DNA of 21,126 bases, taken from Pleurocapsa sp. MO_226.B13. Its GTDB lineage: Bacteria > Cyanobacteriota > Cyanobacteriia > Cyanobacteriales > Xenococcaceae. The stretch lies in the NCBI GenBank assembly GCA_030064795.1, contig JASJEI010000217.1, positions 1 through 21,126 of the forward strand, read 5' to 3'. This document shows, in pieces, positions 1-6,104 of this stretch (position 1 is its first letter; each line of letters starts with the position of its first letter). Both the position numbers and the translations under genes were made by a program. The notes beneath the pieces are model-generated. The model did no database searches. It saw only the letters and a program-made list of their open reading frames with translations, and was not told the origin of the DNA.

Positions 1-30
1 TTTGTCCAAACACAGGCTCAATCTTCTCAT
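1..30 (-). CDS. Possible partial CDS running off the left edge
   Basis: Only ten codons are visible on the minus strand, reading MRRLSLCLDK before the window ends. The reason to list it is the start region: an ATG at 30..28 is preceded, nine bases away, by a near-ideal Shine-Dalgarno run AAGGAAGGAG (49..40). No function can be assigned from ten residues. The 10-bp word TTTGTCCAAA at 1-10 recurs at 92-101, so this end may also be part of a small duplicated or inserted segment. Confidence 0.3.
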   Translation of the reverse strand, partial: MRRLSLCLDK

Positions 31-59
31 TATCTGTCGCTCCTTCCTTGGGGATTTAG

Positions 60-80
60 TTCGCGATATGCACTCGCGAA
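60..80. repeat. Hairpin TTCGCGA / TCGCGAA
   Basis: A perfect 7-bp inverted repeat (60-66 and 74-80) with a 7-nt loop lies between the possible minus-strand start at 30 and the truncated antidote gene that begins near 93. It is GC-rich enough to fold but has no flanking T-run, so it is not a convincing terminator. It could equally be part of an interspersed repeat. Confidence 0.45.
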
Positions 81-92
81 CTTCTCGTTTTT

Positions 93-287
93 TTGTCCAA
101 AGTCCAAGTGAATGCTACTACGGGATTTGAGAAACTAGCCAGTGAAACTTCATTACCAAGTAAAAGTTTACACAGAATGTTATCGGCAAAAGGTAATCCA
201 ACCATGAATAATTTGACCGCTATTTTTTCTGTTTTACGCAAACAACTAAATGTTAACTTAGAAGTTCATACGGTTTCTCTTTCATAA
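93..287 (+). pseudogene. Truncated HTH antidote (HI1420/COG3636-type antitoxin), C-terminal part
   Basis: The reading frame encodes the C-terminal helix-turn-helix half of a probable addiction-module antidote. The hallmark runs GFEKLASET, SKSLHRML and KGNPTMNNL are followed by LRKQLNVNLEV and the stop at 285-287. Family members are usually around 95-105 residues with an N-terminal stretch of about 35-40 residues. Here homology starts only a few codons after a TTG at 93, the frame is blocked by a stop at 57-59, and there is no ATG or ribosome-binding site. No partner toxin gene is adjacent. I read it as a 5'-truncated antitoxin relic. A short protein initiated at TTG cannot be excluded. Its last 57 bases recur at 1737-1793. 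Confidence 0.6.
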
Positions 288-597
288 ATTAATTTTGGCG
301 ATCGCTATTGTAAAAAACCGAACCCCTTTAGGCAATCCTTTTTTAGTAGATCGCCGATCTTGTGGGTTGCGCGATCGGGCGAAGCCTGTCACTTCGTAAT
401 CGCATCAATTTGAGATCTTGTCTAAGAAGTCTCATCTATTACATTCAAGACAATCGCTAAATCCCCCAATTTTGGGGGCTAGGGGGCAAAATCCAGTATA
501 AAAAACTTTGGCTAATGATCCTCTCGTATTTTTGATATTTCGTTTCTCTTGTAGTAAGTTTATTCAATGGTAAATATGTCACATTTGACATAAAATC
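288..597. other. Intergenic region with repeats, upstream of the higBA-like pair
   Basis: No convincing gene is present. The stretch contains HIP1 octamers, a dyad of the common cyanobacterial C-run/G-run type near 463-478 (CCCCCAA TT TTGGGGG, followed by a second G-run), and at its right end the promoter and operator of the TA pair described separately. Confidence 0.5.
549..592 (+). promoter_or_regulatory. Promoter and dyad operator of the higBA-like pair
   Basis: An 18-bp dyad, TATGTCA-CATT-TGACATA (575-592), has perfect 7-bp arms and ends six bases before the toxin ATG at 598. A candidate promoter with TTGTAG (549-554) and TAAATA (571-576, 16-bp spacer) places the -10 against or inside the left arm. 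Binding of the HTH antitoxin here would block transcription, which is the usual autoregulation of type II modules. The dyad is seen directly; its role as the antitoxin operator is inferred. Confidence 0.5.
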
Positions 598-948
598 ATG
601 AATAAAAACAAGCAAAATCCACCAAACGATAAACCACTTATTTGGTTCTCAGGTGAAGTTCAAACTCCTCCTTTTTCCACTGAGGCTCGTATCGAAGCGG
701 GTTATCTACTTCGATTACTTCAAAAAGGCGAATCGTTATCACTACCTCAATCTCGCCCAATGCCTAGCATTGGTTCTAGATGCTATGAACTCAGAATCAA
801 CGATGAGGATAAAACCTGGCGGATTATCTACCGTATAGATGAGGATGCCATAGTAATTGTGGATGTGTTTGCCAAGAAAACGAATAAAACCCCAGACGCA
901 GTTATCAAGCGATGTCAAAAAAGACTAAAGCAATATGACGCGATTTAG
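598..948 (+). CDS. Type II toxin, RelE/ParE superfamily, Gp49-like (HigB type)
   Basis: This 116-residue protein has the features of the phage Gp49-like branch of RelE/HigB toxins, which generally act as ribosome-dependent mRNA interferases. The recognisable core is a basic beta-sheet region with SRCYELRI (about residues 60-67), the WRIIYR strand (about 74-79), IVIVDVFAKKT (about 85-95) and a C-terminal basic helix. The N-terminus (about residues 1-25) is longer than in the shortest members. The ATG at 598 is the only sensible start; ribosome-binding sequence is weak. An HTH gene follows 20 bases downstream, giving the reversed toxin-first order typical of higBA. Both genes look intact. Family assignment is firm; the precise molecular activity is inferred. 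Confidence 0.85.
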   Translation: MNKNKQNPPNDKPLIWFSGEVQTPPFSTEARIEAGYLLRLLQKGESLSLPQSRPMPSIGSRCYELRINDEDKTWRIIYRIDEDAIVIVDVFAKKTNKTPDAVIKRCQKRLKQYDAI

Positions 949-968
949 CATAAATAGAGGATATAGTT

Positions 969-1289
969 ATGGACTCTCAAAAACGGAAACGATTAGAAAC
1001 TGCTGGTTGGAAAGTAGGTAATATCAGTGATTTTCTCGGTTTAACCCCTGCTGAAGCTGAATTAATTGAGCTTAAGGTACAACTCGCTTTACTGCTTAAA
1101 GAACAAAGAAAAATACACAATCTTTCTCAAGACGCTCTAGCACAAAAGATGGGTTCTTCCCAATCGCGGGTAGCTAAGATAGAGTCTGGCGATCCATCTG
1201 TGTCTTTAGATCTAATTTTCCGCGCACTGTTAACTACTGGAGCTACTCGTCAAGACTTAGCAGAAGTAATTATGAATCCTGAATCTTAA
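969..1289 (+). CDS. Antitoxin, XRE-family HTH (HigA type)
   Basis: The 106-residue product carries a Cro/C1-type helix-turn-helix at about residues 38-92. LALLLKEQRK is the first helix, LSQDALAQKMGSSQSRVAKIESG contains the recognition region, and SLDLIFRALLTTG closes the domain. The preceding 35 residues, with GLTPAEAELIELK, resemble the linker seen in HigA antitoxins that pair with Gp49-like toxins. The gene starts at ATG 969 behind the purine run AGAGGA, 20 bases after the toxin stop, so the two are almost certainly co-transcribed. It should neutralise the upstream toxin and repress the shared promoter through the 575-592 dyad. Frame and length look complete. Confidence 0.87.
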   Translation: MDSQKRKRLETAGWKVGNISDFLGLTPAEAELIELKVQLALLLKEQRKIHNLSQDALAQKMGSSQSRVAKIESGDPSVSLDLIFRALLTTGATRQDLAEVIMNPES

Positions 1290-1422
1290 TAGAAAGGTCG
1301 TTTACTTTATGCTTAGGAAAACTATTTTATTTTGAAATATACTAGATTTTGGCGATCGCAGTTTGATAAGATCTCAATATAATGCGATCGCGCCCACAAT
1401 TAACTTTCAACTTGAGATTTAG

Positions 1423-1704
1423 CTAATTTAAACCATCCATTTCAGTCACTAAAAATTCTTGATTAATGGCTTTTATTTCTGCCTGAATCTCTCGATCTTC
1501 AGCCATTTCTCGTAATTGTGTTTCTAAATAGCGTAGCGAAGCCATGCCGTTAGCCGAAGGTGTATCCTTTAGGGCAGGCTTATCGCTACTCGGCTTAAGA
1601 TATTTTGTTCTATTTTTAGTAAATAATAGAAAATCTAAAACTTCTTTGACTAAAAAATCAGAAGCTTGTTCTATTTCTCCGATCAGTTGTTCTTTTTCAT
1701 TCAT
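1423..1704 (-). CDS. DUF2281-like antitoxin candidate with an in-frame repeat insertion
   Basis: The product begins MNEKEQLIGEIEQASDFLVKEVLDFLLFTK, which resembles the short antitoxin-like proteins grouped as DUF2281 (helical N-terminus, then a charged linker). I prefer the ATG at 1704 over the upstream TTG at 1719, giving 93 residues. Roughly residues 41-58 (KPALKDTPSANGMASLRY) are translated from a DNA repeat listed separately, inserted without breaking the frame. The C-terminal EMAEDREIQAEIKAINQEF then resumes as an ordinary antitoxin-like tail. No toxin follows it: the next gene in its direction is on the opposite strand. It is either an orphan antitoxin or the remains of a pair. Function is inferred from family resemblance only. 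Confidence 0.55.
   Translation of the reverse strand: MNEKEQLIGEIEQASDFLVKEVLDFLLFTKNRTKYLKPSSDKPALKDTPSANGMASLRYLETQLREMAEDREIQAEIKAINQEFLVTEMDGLN
1530..1582. repeat. Interspersed cyanobacterial repeat inside a reading frame
   Basis: The segment contains TAGCGTAGCGAAGCCATGCC, then GTTAGCCGAAGGTGTATCC and TTTAGGGCAGGC. It resembles a family of short repeats that recur in many cyanobacterial genomes, recognised here from memory of such elements and not from copies inside this window. On the minus strand it reads as KPALKDTPSANGMASLRY within the DUF2281-like gene. Confidence 0.5.
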
Positions 1705-1736
1705 GTCACTGGCAGTCAAGTTGGGAGAAATTTATT

Positions 1737-1793
1737 GTTTTACGCAAACAACTAAATGTTAACTTAGAAGTTCTTGCCGTTTCCCCTTCATAG
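1737..1793 (+). pseudogene. Relic of an HTH antidote gene (3' end only)
   Basis: The first 37 bases (1737-1773) are identical to 231-267, and the remaining 20 differ at only a few positions, ending in a stop codon at the same offset. Translated, it reads VLRKQLNVNLEVLAVSPS, the C-terminus of the antidote truncated at 93-287. No upstream coding sequence for the rest of the protein is present. This is a second decayed copy of the same family, or a recombination footprint between two such genes. Confidence 0.65.
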
Positions 1794-1997
1794 ATTGCTC
1801 GCTGCGATCGCTGTTTTTAAAAATCGAATAAGAAGAGCGATCGCGCCCACAATTAAAAAGATGTTTACCCATTACTCTTTTAAAAGCGATCGCGCAATAG
1901 CTCGATATTTTCAGGCTCAGCGTGGAATGATAGTTGATGTCGATCTTATTCGGACTAAAATAACACAGGGTGCTTAACTAAATAGAATACATAAAGA

Positions 1998-2216
1998 ATG
2001 GAAAAGATTATTAACTTGCACATCGAGAAACTCCCAGAAGGTTACTATTTAGCAACGACAGAAGATATTCAAGGACTTGTTGTTCAAGGTAAAACAATCA
2101 CCGAAACTTTAGAAATTGCTCGTGATGTTGCCCAAAAACTGCTTGAATCTCAGGCAGATACAATTCTGAGTCCTGTTGCTGAATCCTTTGACTATCCTTT
2201 GGTAGTTGGTCAATAA
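1998..2216 (+). CDS. hicB: HicB-type antitoxin (type II TA)
   Basis: This 72-residue protein has the partly degraded RNase H-like fold typical of short HicB antitoxins. A beta strand (INLHIEKL), the YYLATTEDIQGLVVQG core and a long helix (TITETLEIARDVAQKLLES) are recognisable. The C-terminal tail is short and no separate DNA-binding domain is evident. HicB antitoxins block the HicA mRNA interferase by direct binding. The hicA gene follows after six bases, so the order is antitoxin first. ATG 1998 is preceded by AAAGA, a modest ribosome-binding site. Length and order match cyanobacterial hicBA pairs. Confidence 0.82.
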   Translation: MEKIINLHIEKLPEGYYLATTEDIQGLVVQGKTITETLEIARDVAQKLLESQADTILSPVAESFDYPLVVGQ

Positions 2217-2222
2217 TCAATC

Positions 2223-2453
2223 GTGGGAAGACTTGCTGGATTCAAGTATCGCAAAATTATTAAAGTTTTACGGGAATTCGGATTTGAGTTTCACCGTCAG
2301 GCTGCGGGCAGTCATGAGATTTGGTTTAATTCTGAGACAAATCGATACACAACCGTACCGAAACATCCAGGAGATCTCCCTGAAGGAACATTAAAAGCTA
2401 TTTTGAAGCAAGCAAATATTACACCCGAAGATTTTCTACAAAAAGCTCGCTAG
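2223..2453 (+). CDS. hicA: HicA-type mRNA interferase toxin
   Basis: The 76-residue product is a typical HicA: a small dsRBD-like fold that cleaves mRNA using a conserved histidine. The motif around the catalytic residue is AGSHEIW (His at about residue 31), preceded by the first helix and strand (KIIKVLREFGFEFHRQ) and followed by TTVPKHPGDLPEGTLKAILKQ, the usual proline/lysine-rich strand and final helix. Translation most likely starts at the GTG at 2223, six bases after the hicB stop, which implies translational coupling. The catalytic His and the overall length are intact, so the module looks functional. Confidence 0.87.
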   Translation: MGRLAGFKYRKIIKVLREFGFEFHRQAAGSHEIWFNSETNRYTTVPKHPGDLPEGTLKAILKQANITPEDFLQKAR

Positions 2454-2570
2454 CATCTGCGATCGCTCCGCCCCTGCCTTCGGTAGATCGCACTAAGATT
2501 TTTCAGTTAGAGCGATCGCTTTTCAGTTATTTCCAATAATGCGATCGCTTTTGGGCTATCTATAGTTAAT

Positions 2571-2600
2571 GTTGGGTTTCATGTTTCAACCCAACCTACA
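2571..2600. repeat. Interspersed palindromic repeat (GTTGGGTT type), copy 1
   Basis: Arms GTTGGGTT (2571-2578) and AACCCAAC (2588-2595) form an 8-bp stem and are followed by CTACA. The same 30-base unit, matching at 25 positions, recurs at 9189-9218. It belongs to a widespread type of cyanobacterial intergenic palindrome. It lies within 2454-2730, which also carries several HIP1 sites but no gene that I can see. Confidence 0.6.
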
Positions 2601-2730
2601 GAGACGCGATCGCGTTATTGATAAAAAATGGAATAGGTAGGGCGATCTCACTTGGAATTTTCAGGTAAGGCAATCGATTGAATGGATAGAAAAAAGAACG
2701 CGATCGCATTCTTTGATCTAAATAAAGTCA

Positions 2731-3018
2731 CTAAGAATTATGACTCACGTAAGTTCGTAACACATCATTAATCAAAGTCTGGTAGCCTTTTTCTTGAGCG
2801 TGAATTCTAAACCAGTCCAAAACCTCTGTATCAATTCTGATGCTAATTTGTTCTGTTCTTGGTTTACGCTTTACCAACTTAGCGTTTTTGAAAAACTCTT
2901 CATCGAGGGGAGGAATATCCGAATAATCAATGTCTTCATCAGACATTGTTTCAATTTCTTTCGCTCTTTCCTCACTCATGGTTGGTATTTCATCAATAGG
3001 TTTGCGTACAATAGTCAT
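2731..3018 (-). CDS. brnA: BrnA-type antitoxin (RHH-like C-terminus)
   Basis: The C-terminal half, with RTEQISIRIDTEVLDWFR, HAQEKGYQTLINDVLR and a final TYV, is the ribbon-helix-helix-like domain of BrnA antitoxins, which bind BrnT toxins and repress their own operon. The N-terminal half is acidic (EERAKEIETMSDEDIDYSD, then PPLDEEFF), the part that normally contacts the toxin. I place the start at ATG 3018 (MTIVRKPIDE) because the upstream extension lies inside the toxin gene and matches nothing in the family; this gives 95 residues. The start overlaps the upstream toxin frame by 26 bases, as in coupled brnTA pairs. The partner here is not an ordinary BrnT but the hybrid at 2993-3316. Confidence 0.82.
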   Translation of the reverse strand: MTIVRKPIDEIPTMSEERAKEIETMSDEDIDYSDIPPLDEEFFKNAKLVKRKPRTEQISIRIDTEVLDWFRIHAQEKGYQTLINDVLRTYVSHNS

Positions 3019-3316
3019 AGTACAATCGCTTTTCCTGCTTATTAGCTCTGCGTGCTGAAATAATCCTAATTCTTGCTTCTCGTTCAGTGTAAACAACGGT
3101 AAAGATTAGACCCTTAATTATCTCACTGATGGATTTTTTTTCCTTGGTAAAAATAACCCTATTTTGAGATCGGGCAAATTTTAATTGTGCTTTGTCAGAG
3201 ACACCAATTAAAGATTGTTCTGGATTAGTAGTTACGTCAATCTCTCTTCTACGGAGTCCTTCAGCAATGGCATTCCTAACATTTTCGTCTAAATGAAATT
3301 TAATTTTTTCTGCCAT
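2993..3316 (-). CDS. Hybrid toxin: DUF5615 (PIN-like) N-terminus fused to a BrnT C-terminus
   Basis: One uninterrupted 107-residue frame joins two unrelated toxin families. Residues 1-57 follow DUF5615/PIN-like proteins: KIKFHLDENV with the early acidic residues, GLRRREIDVTT, GVSDKAQLKFARSQNRVIFT. Residues about 69-103 are the C-terminal half of BrnT: the strand FTVVYTER, the signature RIRIISARRA, then NKQEKRLYYDYC. The junction lies in the short linker at about residues 58-69 (3110-3145). DUF5615 proteins are usually about 110-120 residues and BrnT about 90, so neither half is complete. The missing parts include the DUF5615 C-terminal acidic residues and the BrnT N-terminal segment. The gene overlaps the upstream DUF433 antitoxin by 17 bases and the downstream brnA by 26, so three genes are tightly coupled. 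Whether the hybrid is an active toxin, a dead one, or a new antitoxin-binding module cannot be decided from sequence. Confidence 0.75.
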   Translation of the reverse strand: MAEKIKFHLDENVRNAIAEGLRRREIDVTTNPEQSLIGVSDKAQLKFARSQNRVIFTKEKKSISEIIKGLIFTVVYTEREARIRIISARRANKQEKRLYYDYCTQTY

Positions 3317-3626
3317 CTAAATCTTTAAGTTTCTGCTTTACTAAAGAGGGAGTTTTTGCTTTTAACTCTTTAGCAAACTCTTCATCTTCTTGTATGTGTC
3401 CTCTAATTTCTTCAAGATGGTCATGATAATAAGCTAAGGCAGCATATAAATCTGACAGAGTGATACTAGGGTAGCTGGATACGATTTCGTCTGGGGACAT
3501 TCCCATTCGTTCATGCCAAATCGCAATATCTTGTACCTTTATTCTATGCCCCGCAATGCGAGGTTTTCCCCCACATATACCAGGAGTTATTTCGATGTGT
3601 TCTGTAATTACCGATAGCTGAGACAT
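3300..3626 (-). CDS. DUF433-family antitoxin
   Basis: The 108-residue product has the DUF433 signature: ITPGICGGKPRIAGHRIKVQDI (about residues 13-34), then SPDEIVSSYPSITLSDLYAAL, a winged-helix-like DNA-binding fold, and the helical AYYHDHLEEI. DUF433 genes in cyanobacteria are often immediately upstream of DUF5615 PIN-like genes and act as presumptive antitoxins. That order is preserved here, with a 17-base overlap to a gene that has kept only the DUF5615 N-terminal half. The charged C-terminal tail (about residues 84-108) probably contacts the toxin. ATG 3626 is the evident start; the ribosome-binding site is weak. Confidence 0.85.
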   Translation of the reverse strand: MSQLSVITEHIEITPGICGGKPRIAGHRIKVQDIAIWHERMGMSPDEIVSSYPSITLSDLYAALAYYHDHLEEIRGHIQEDEEFAKELKAKTPSLVKQKLKDLDGRKN

Positions 3627-3663
3627 TTTGTTAATTTGGCATGAAAATATCTTTTATTTGAAT

Positions 3664-4968
3664 TTAAGAGCCTGATTCTAGTCTTTGTTGCCACTCGCGA
3701 TCGATTTGCTCTTGGTCTTTGAGATTTTGATCTAATAAGTCGTCTTCGGTGGTGTAGGTAATATCGCCCTCACCGATTACTTTTTGTCGAGCAAACTGAC
3801 TGGCATAGGCTATTTTTTGACGTAGAGATTGACTGGGTTGTTTGAGAGCGATCGCTCTTTGTTCGCGGTCTTGATTGCGAGAGATAATCTTAGGGTTGCG
3901 TCCCTGAATCCAGAAATAGCGCACTAAAGGTATTAAGAGATATAAAACACCATAACCCAGCAAGAGCCAGTAAATTGAGGCAGCAAAGGCGACAACACCG
4001 CCCAATTGAGCAGCGATCGTACCATCTCGCAACAGAGAGCCTAAAACCAAAGCCAGAATAATATTAACTGCGCCCAATCCAGCGGCCATGGTGATTTGAC
4101 CGCTATTTGCCTGACTAAAACGCCATAAATTTTCCTTTAAATAGCCAAAGGGAGAATTTTTCTGGCTTTGTCTCTGGCTTGCCATTACCTGAAGTTCGGG
4201 AAAATAATAAATAATTTCTCCTTGGGGGGAAACTTCGGGATAGCCATTAAAACGACTTAAAACTGGCAGCATATAATCTTCATCTTCGTCCATTTCATCC
4301 ACATAAGGAGCAATTTGTTCTCCCGTGACTGCCCCTTGGTGCTGACGAATCAGCGAACCAATGGCTGAATAACGCTCTTCCTCTAAGTTAGGATTGGGAT
4401 CGCCATCTCCAAACAAAAAGGAAAAAACGGCTTCCAAAAAATTCATCTGATAATCACCAGAAGTTTGTCTTCTACGTTGACGACGGCGTTGATTATAACC
4501 AGGATCGAACCACCAAAATAGATCTCCAATCCAAAAACGAGGCACGAAGAAAAAGCCTCCACCGCCGTAGCTGCGACTTCTACCCCCTTCTCTTTCGTCA
4601 TTACTGGAATTGATGGCAACTATAATTGCCACCACCGCCACCAGCATCAAGAGAATCGAAGCAATGAGAATAATTCCAAAAGAAATCCGAATTATATAAA
4701 ATAGAACCTTCCAAATTCTCGACCAGGTTTGTTGCCAACGCAGTTGCCAATATTTGTTACGTAAAATCGAGCGAAAATTCTTGGGAAACAGATAAACCAC
4801 GTCACCCGAGTCTGCAACTTGGAGATGCCCTCCAGCCTCACTAGCCAAGGCTAATAGTCCTTGTTGAGCAAAGTTTAATTCTAGTCCTGCTTGTGCTGCC
4901 ACATCGCCCACAGTAACGCGATAGTCTAGCTTTTCAACGGACTTCATGATTTTCGGGTTAGGAGTCAT
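3664..4968 (-). CDS. Conserved cyanobacterial/plastid-type multi-pass membrane protein
   Basis: A 434-residue protein with a mosaic layout. An N-terminal soluble region (about 1-75; YRVTVGDVAAQAGLELNFAQ, ...GDVVYLFP) looks like a winged-helix-type domain. A long hydrophobic segment follows (about 88-118), then a Gly/aromatic stretch (GGGGFFFVPRFW) and an Arg cluster (RRRQRRRQ, about 161-168). A second soluble domain (about 205-270) repeats the theme (VTGEQIAPYVDE ... GEIIYYFPEL). Two further membrane segments (about 295-350) and a charged tail end the protein. The duplicated motif ending in YLFP/YYFP suggests two copies of a small domain. I recall similar proteins being conserved in cyanobacteria and plants, where the plant homologue is sometimes labelled as linked to iron-sulfur cluster biosynthesis; I do not rely on that function. 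An alternative start is ATG 4947. It is monocistronic as far as seen. Confidence 0.65.
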   Translation of the reverse strand: MTPNPKIMKSVEKLDYRVTVGDVAAQAGLELNFAQQGLLALASEAGGHLQVADSGDVVYLFPKNFRSILRNKYWQLRWQQTWSRIWKVLFYIIRISFGIILIASILLMLVAVVAIIVAINSSNDEREGGRSRSYGGGGFFFVPRFWIGDLFWWFDPGYNQRRRQRRRQTSGDYQMNFLEAVFSFLFGDGDPNPNLEEERYSAIGSLIRQHQGAVTGEQIAPYVDEMDEDEDYMLPVLSRFNGYPEVSPQGEIIYYFPELQVMASQRQSQKNSPFGYLKENLWRFSQANSGQITMAAGLGAVNIILALVLGSLLRDGTIAAQLGGVVAFAASIYWLLLGYGVLYLLIPLVRYFWIQGRNPKIISRNQDREQRAIALKQPSQSLRQKIAYASQFARQKVIGEGDITYTTEDDLLDQNLKDQEQIDREWQQRLESGS

Positions 4969-5053
4969 TGCCTGTAGCGGAAATGGTAATTTTTGCTTAT
5001 ATCTTATTCTATCGTTTCTCGTTCGGAACTTTTGGCAGTCGAGTTATAGCTGT

Positions 5054-5959
5054 TTACGACTTTGTGGTAGTCAGATGTTGTTTGAGAAAATCTAGAAAAA
5101 CTTTAACTTTGAGTGGAACATAGCTGCGAGAAGGATAAACTAGCCATGCTGAAGTTTGAAAGTCTGTAGCAGTCACCCTGTAGTCAGGCAAGACTTTAAT
5201 TAGTCTACCCGATTCGAGATCGTCATTTATCAGCCAGTCGGGAAGCAATGCTAAACCCATTCCCGCGATCGCACATTGTTGAAGAGCGATCGCATTAGAA
5301 ATAATTGTACGCCCATTAACGGCTATTTTGCTAATTTTGCCTCTACTATCTCTAAATAGCCAGCGCGATCTAAAGCCAGCTATGGGAAAGAGGAGACAGT
5401 TATGATTGGTAATATCTTGGGGGTGGTTTATTGGTTCGGATTGTCTGAGATAATTGGGACTAGCACAGACATAATAGCAAGTTGACATCAACTTTTGTGC
5501 AATGAGGGTTGAGTCTTGAAGTTGACCCAGACGAATGGCCAAATCGATTCTTTCGGTCAATAGATCCAGTCGATAATCTGTCAGCAATAGATCTACCGTG
5601 AGGTCTGGATATAGCTGTTCAAACTCAGGTAGCAAAGGAATAATACATTTTAGTCCAAAGGCCACAGAAGCAGTTACCCGTAGTGTTCCTTGAGGCTGTC
5701 CAGCAGATTCGGTTATCAAATCTACTGCCTGTTGCATCTCTTCTAGTAATGGCTCGATACGATTGAAATAGATAATTCCTGCCTCAGTCGGAGATAATTT
5801 GCGGGTGGTTCTTTGAAACAGTCTGATACCTAGTTCTTGTTCTAAACTAGCGATCGCACGAGATATAGAGGAAGGATCGAGGTTTCGTTCTCTAGCGACT
5901 GCTGCAAAGCTTCCTTGCCTCATAACTTCCACAAAGATTTTTAAGACCGATATTTCCAT
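5054..5959 (-). CDS. LysR-family transcriptional regulator
   Basis: A complete 301-residue LysR regulator. The winged helix-turn-helix occupies residues 1-60 (LKIFVEVMRQGSFAAVARER, SSISRAIASLEQELG, LFQRTTRKLSPTEAG), followed by the linker helix (about 61-90) and the two-lobed ligand-binding domain (GTLRVTASVAFG ... LDLLTERIDLAIRLG ... AIAGMGLALLPDWL). It most resembles the DsdA/CrgA-like group with ADLAIR-type motifs often next to quinone or NAD(P)H oxidoreductases. It is divergently transcribed from the azoreductase-like gene, with 145 bases between the starts, so it probably regulates that gene and itself from the shared region. The inducer is unknown. The start at ATG 5959 matches the family N-terminus. 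Confidence 0.9.
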   Translation of the reverse strand: MEISVLKIFVEVMRQGSFAAVARERNLDPSSISRAIASLEQELGIRLFQRTTRKLSPTEAGIIYFNRIEPLLEEMQQAVDLITESAGQPQGTLRVTASVAFGLKCIIPLLPEFEQLYPDLTVDLLLTDYRLDLLTERIDLAIRLGQLQDSTLIAQKLMSTCYYVCASPNYLRQSEPINHPQDITNHNCLLFPIAGFRSRWLFRDSRGKISKIAVNGRTIISNAIALQQCAIAGMGLALLPDWLINDDLESGRLIKVLPDYRVTATDFQTSAWLVYPSRSYVPLKVKVFLDFLKQHLTTTKS

Positions 5960-6104
5960 TTTTATTAAGTTCTCAGCTTTAAGCTTTCGGTTCGAGAAAT
6001 TAATGCAGATTCTACACGATAGTTATTCCTAAAATACTCTTTATTGTTTTATTCACATTAACTATGATGCAGTTAAATTAATATTCAACAAATAAGGATT
6101 CTAC
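5960..6104. promoter_or_regulatory. Shared divergent promoter region, lysR / azoreductase-like gene
   Basis: This 145-bp spacer separates the LysR start from the oxidoreductase start. On the plus strand a TATGAT (6063-6068) could be the -10 of the oxidoreductase gene. No good -35 is present, which fits an activator-dependent promoter. The gene's ribosome-binding site is AAGGA (6094-6098), six bases before ATG 6105. I cannot point to a single convincing T-N11-A LysR box. Confidence 0.4.

Noticed and set aside
1774..1977. Plus-strand open frame of 67 codons
   Set aside because: It starts at a TTG inside the antidote relic, runs through HIP1 sites in its first half, and shows no family features.
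2454..2730. Clustered GCGATCGC sites as a possible CRISPR array or regulatory array
   Set aside because: The octamers are HIP1 sites, spread throughout genes and gaps in cyanobacteria, with irregular spacing and no conserved repeat-spacer pattern.
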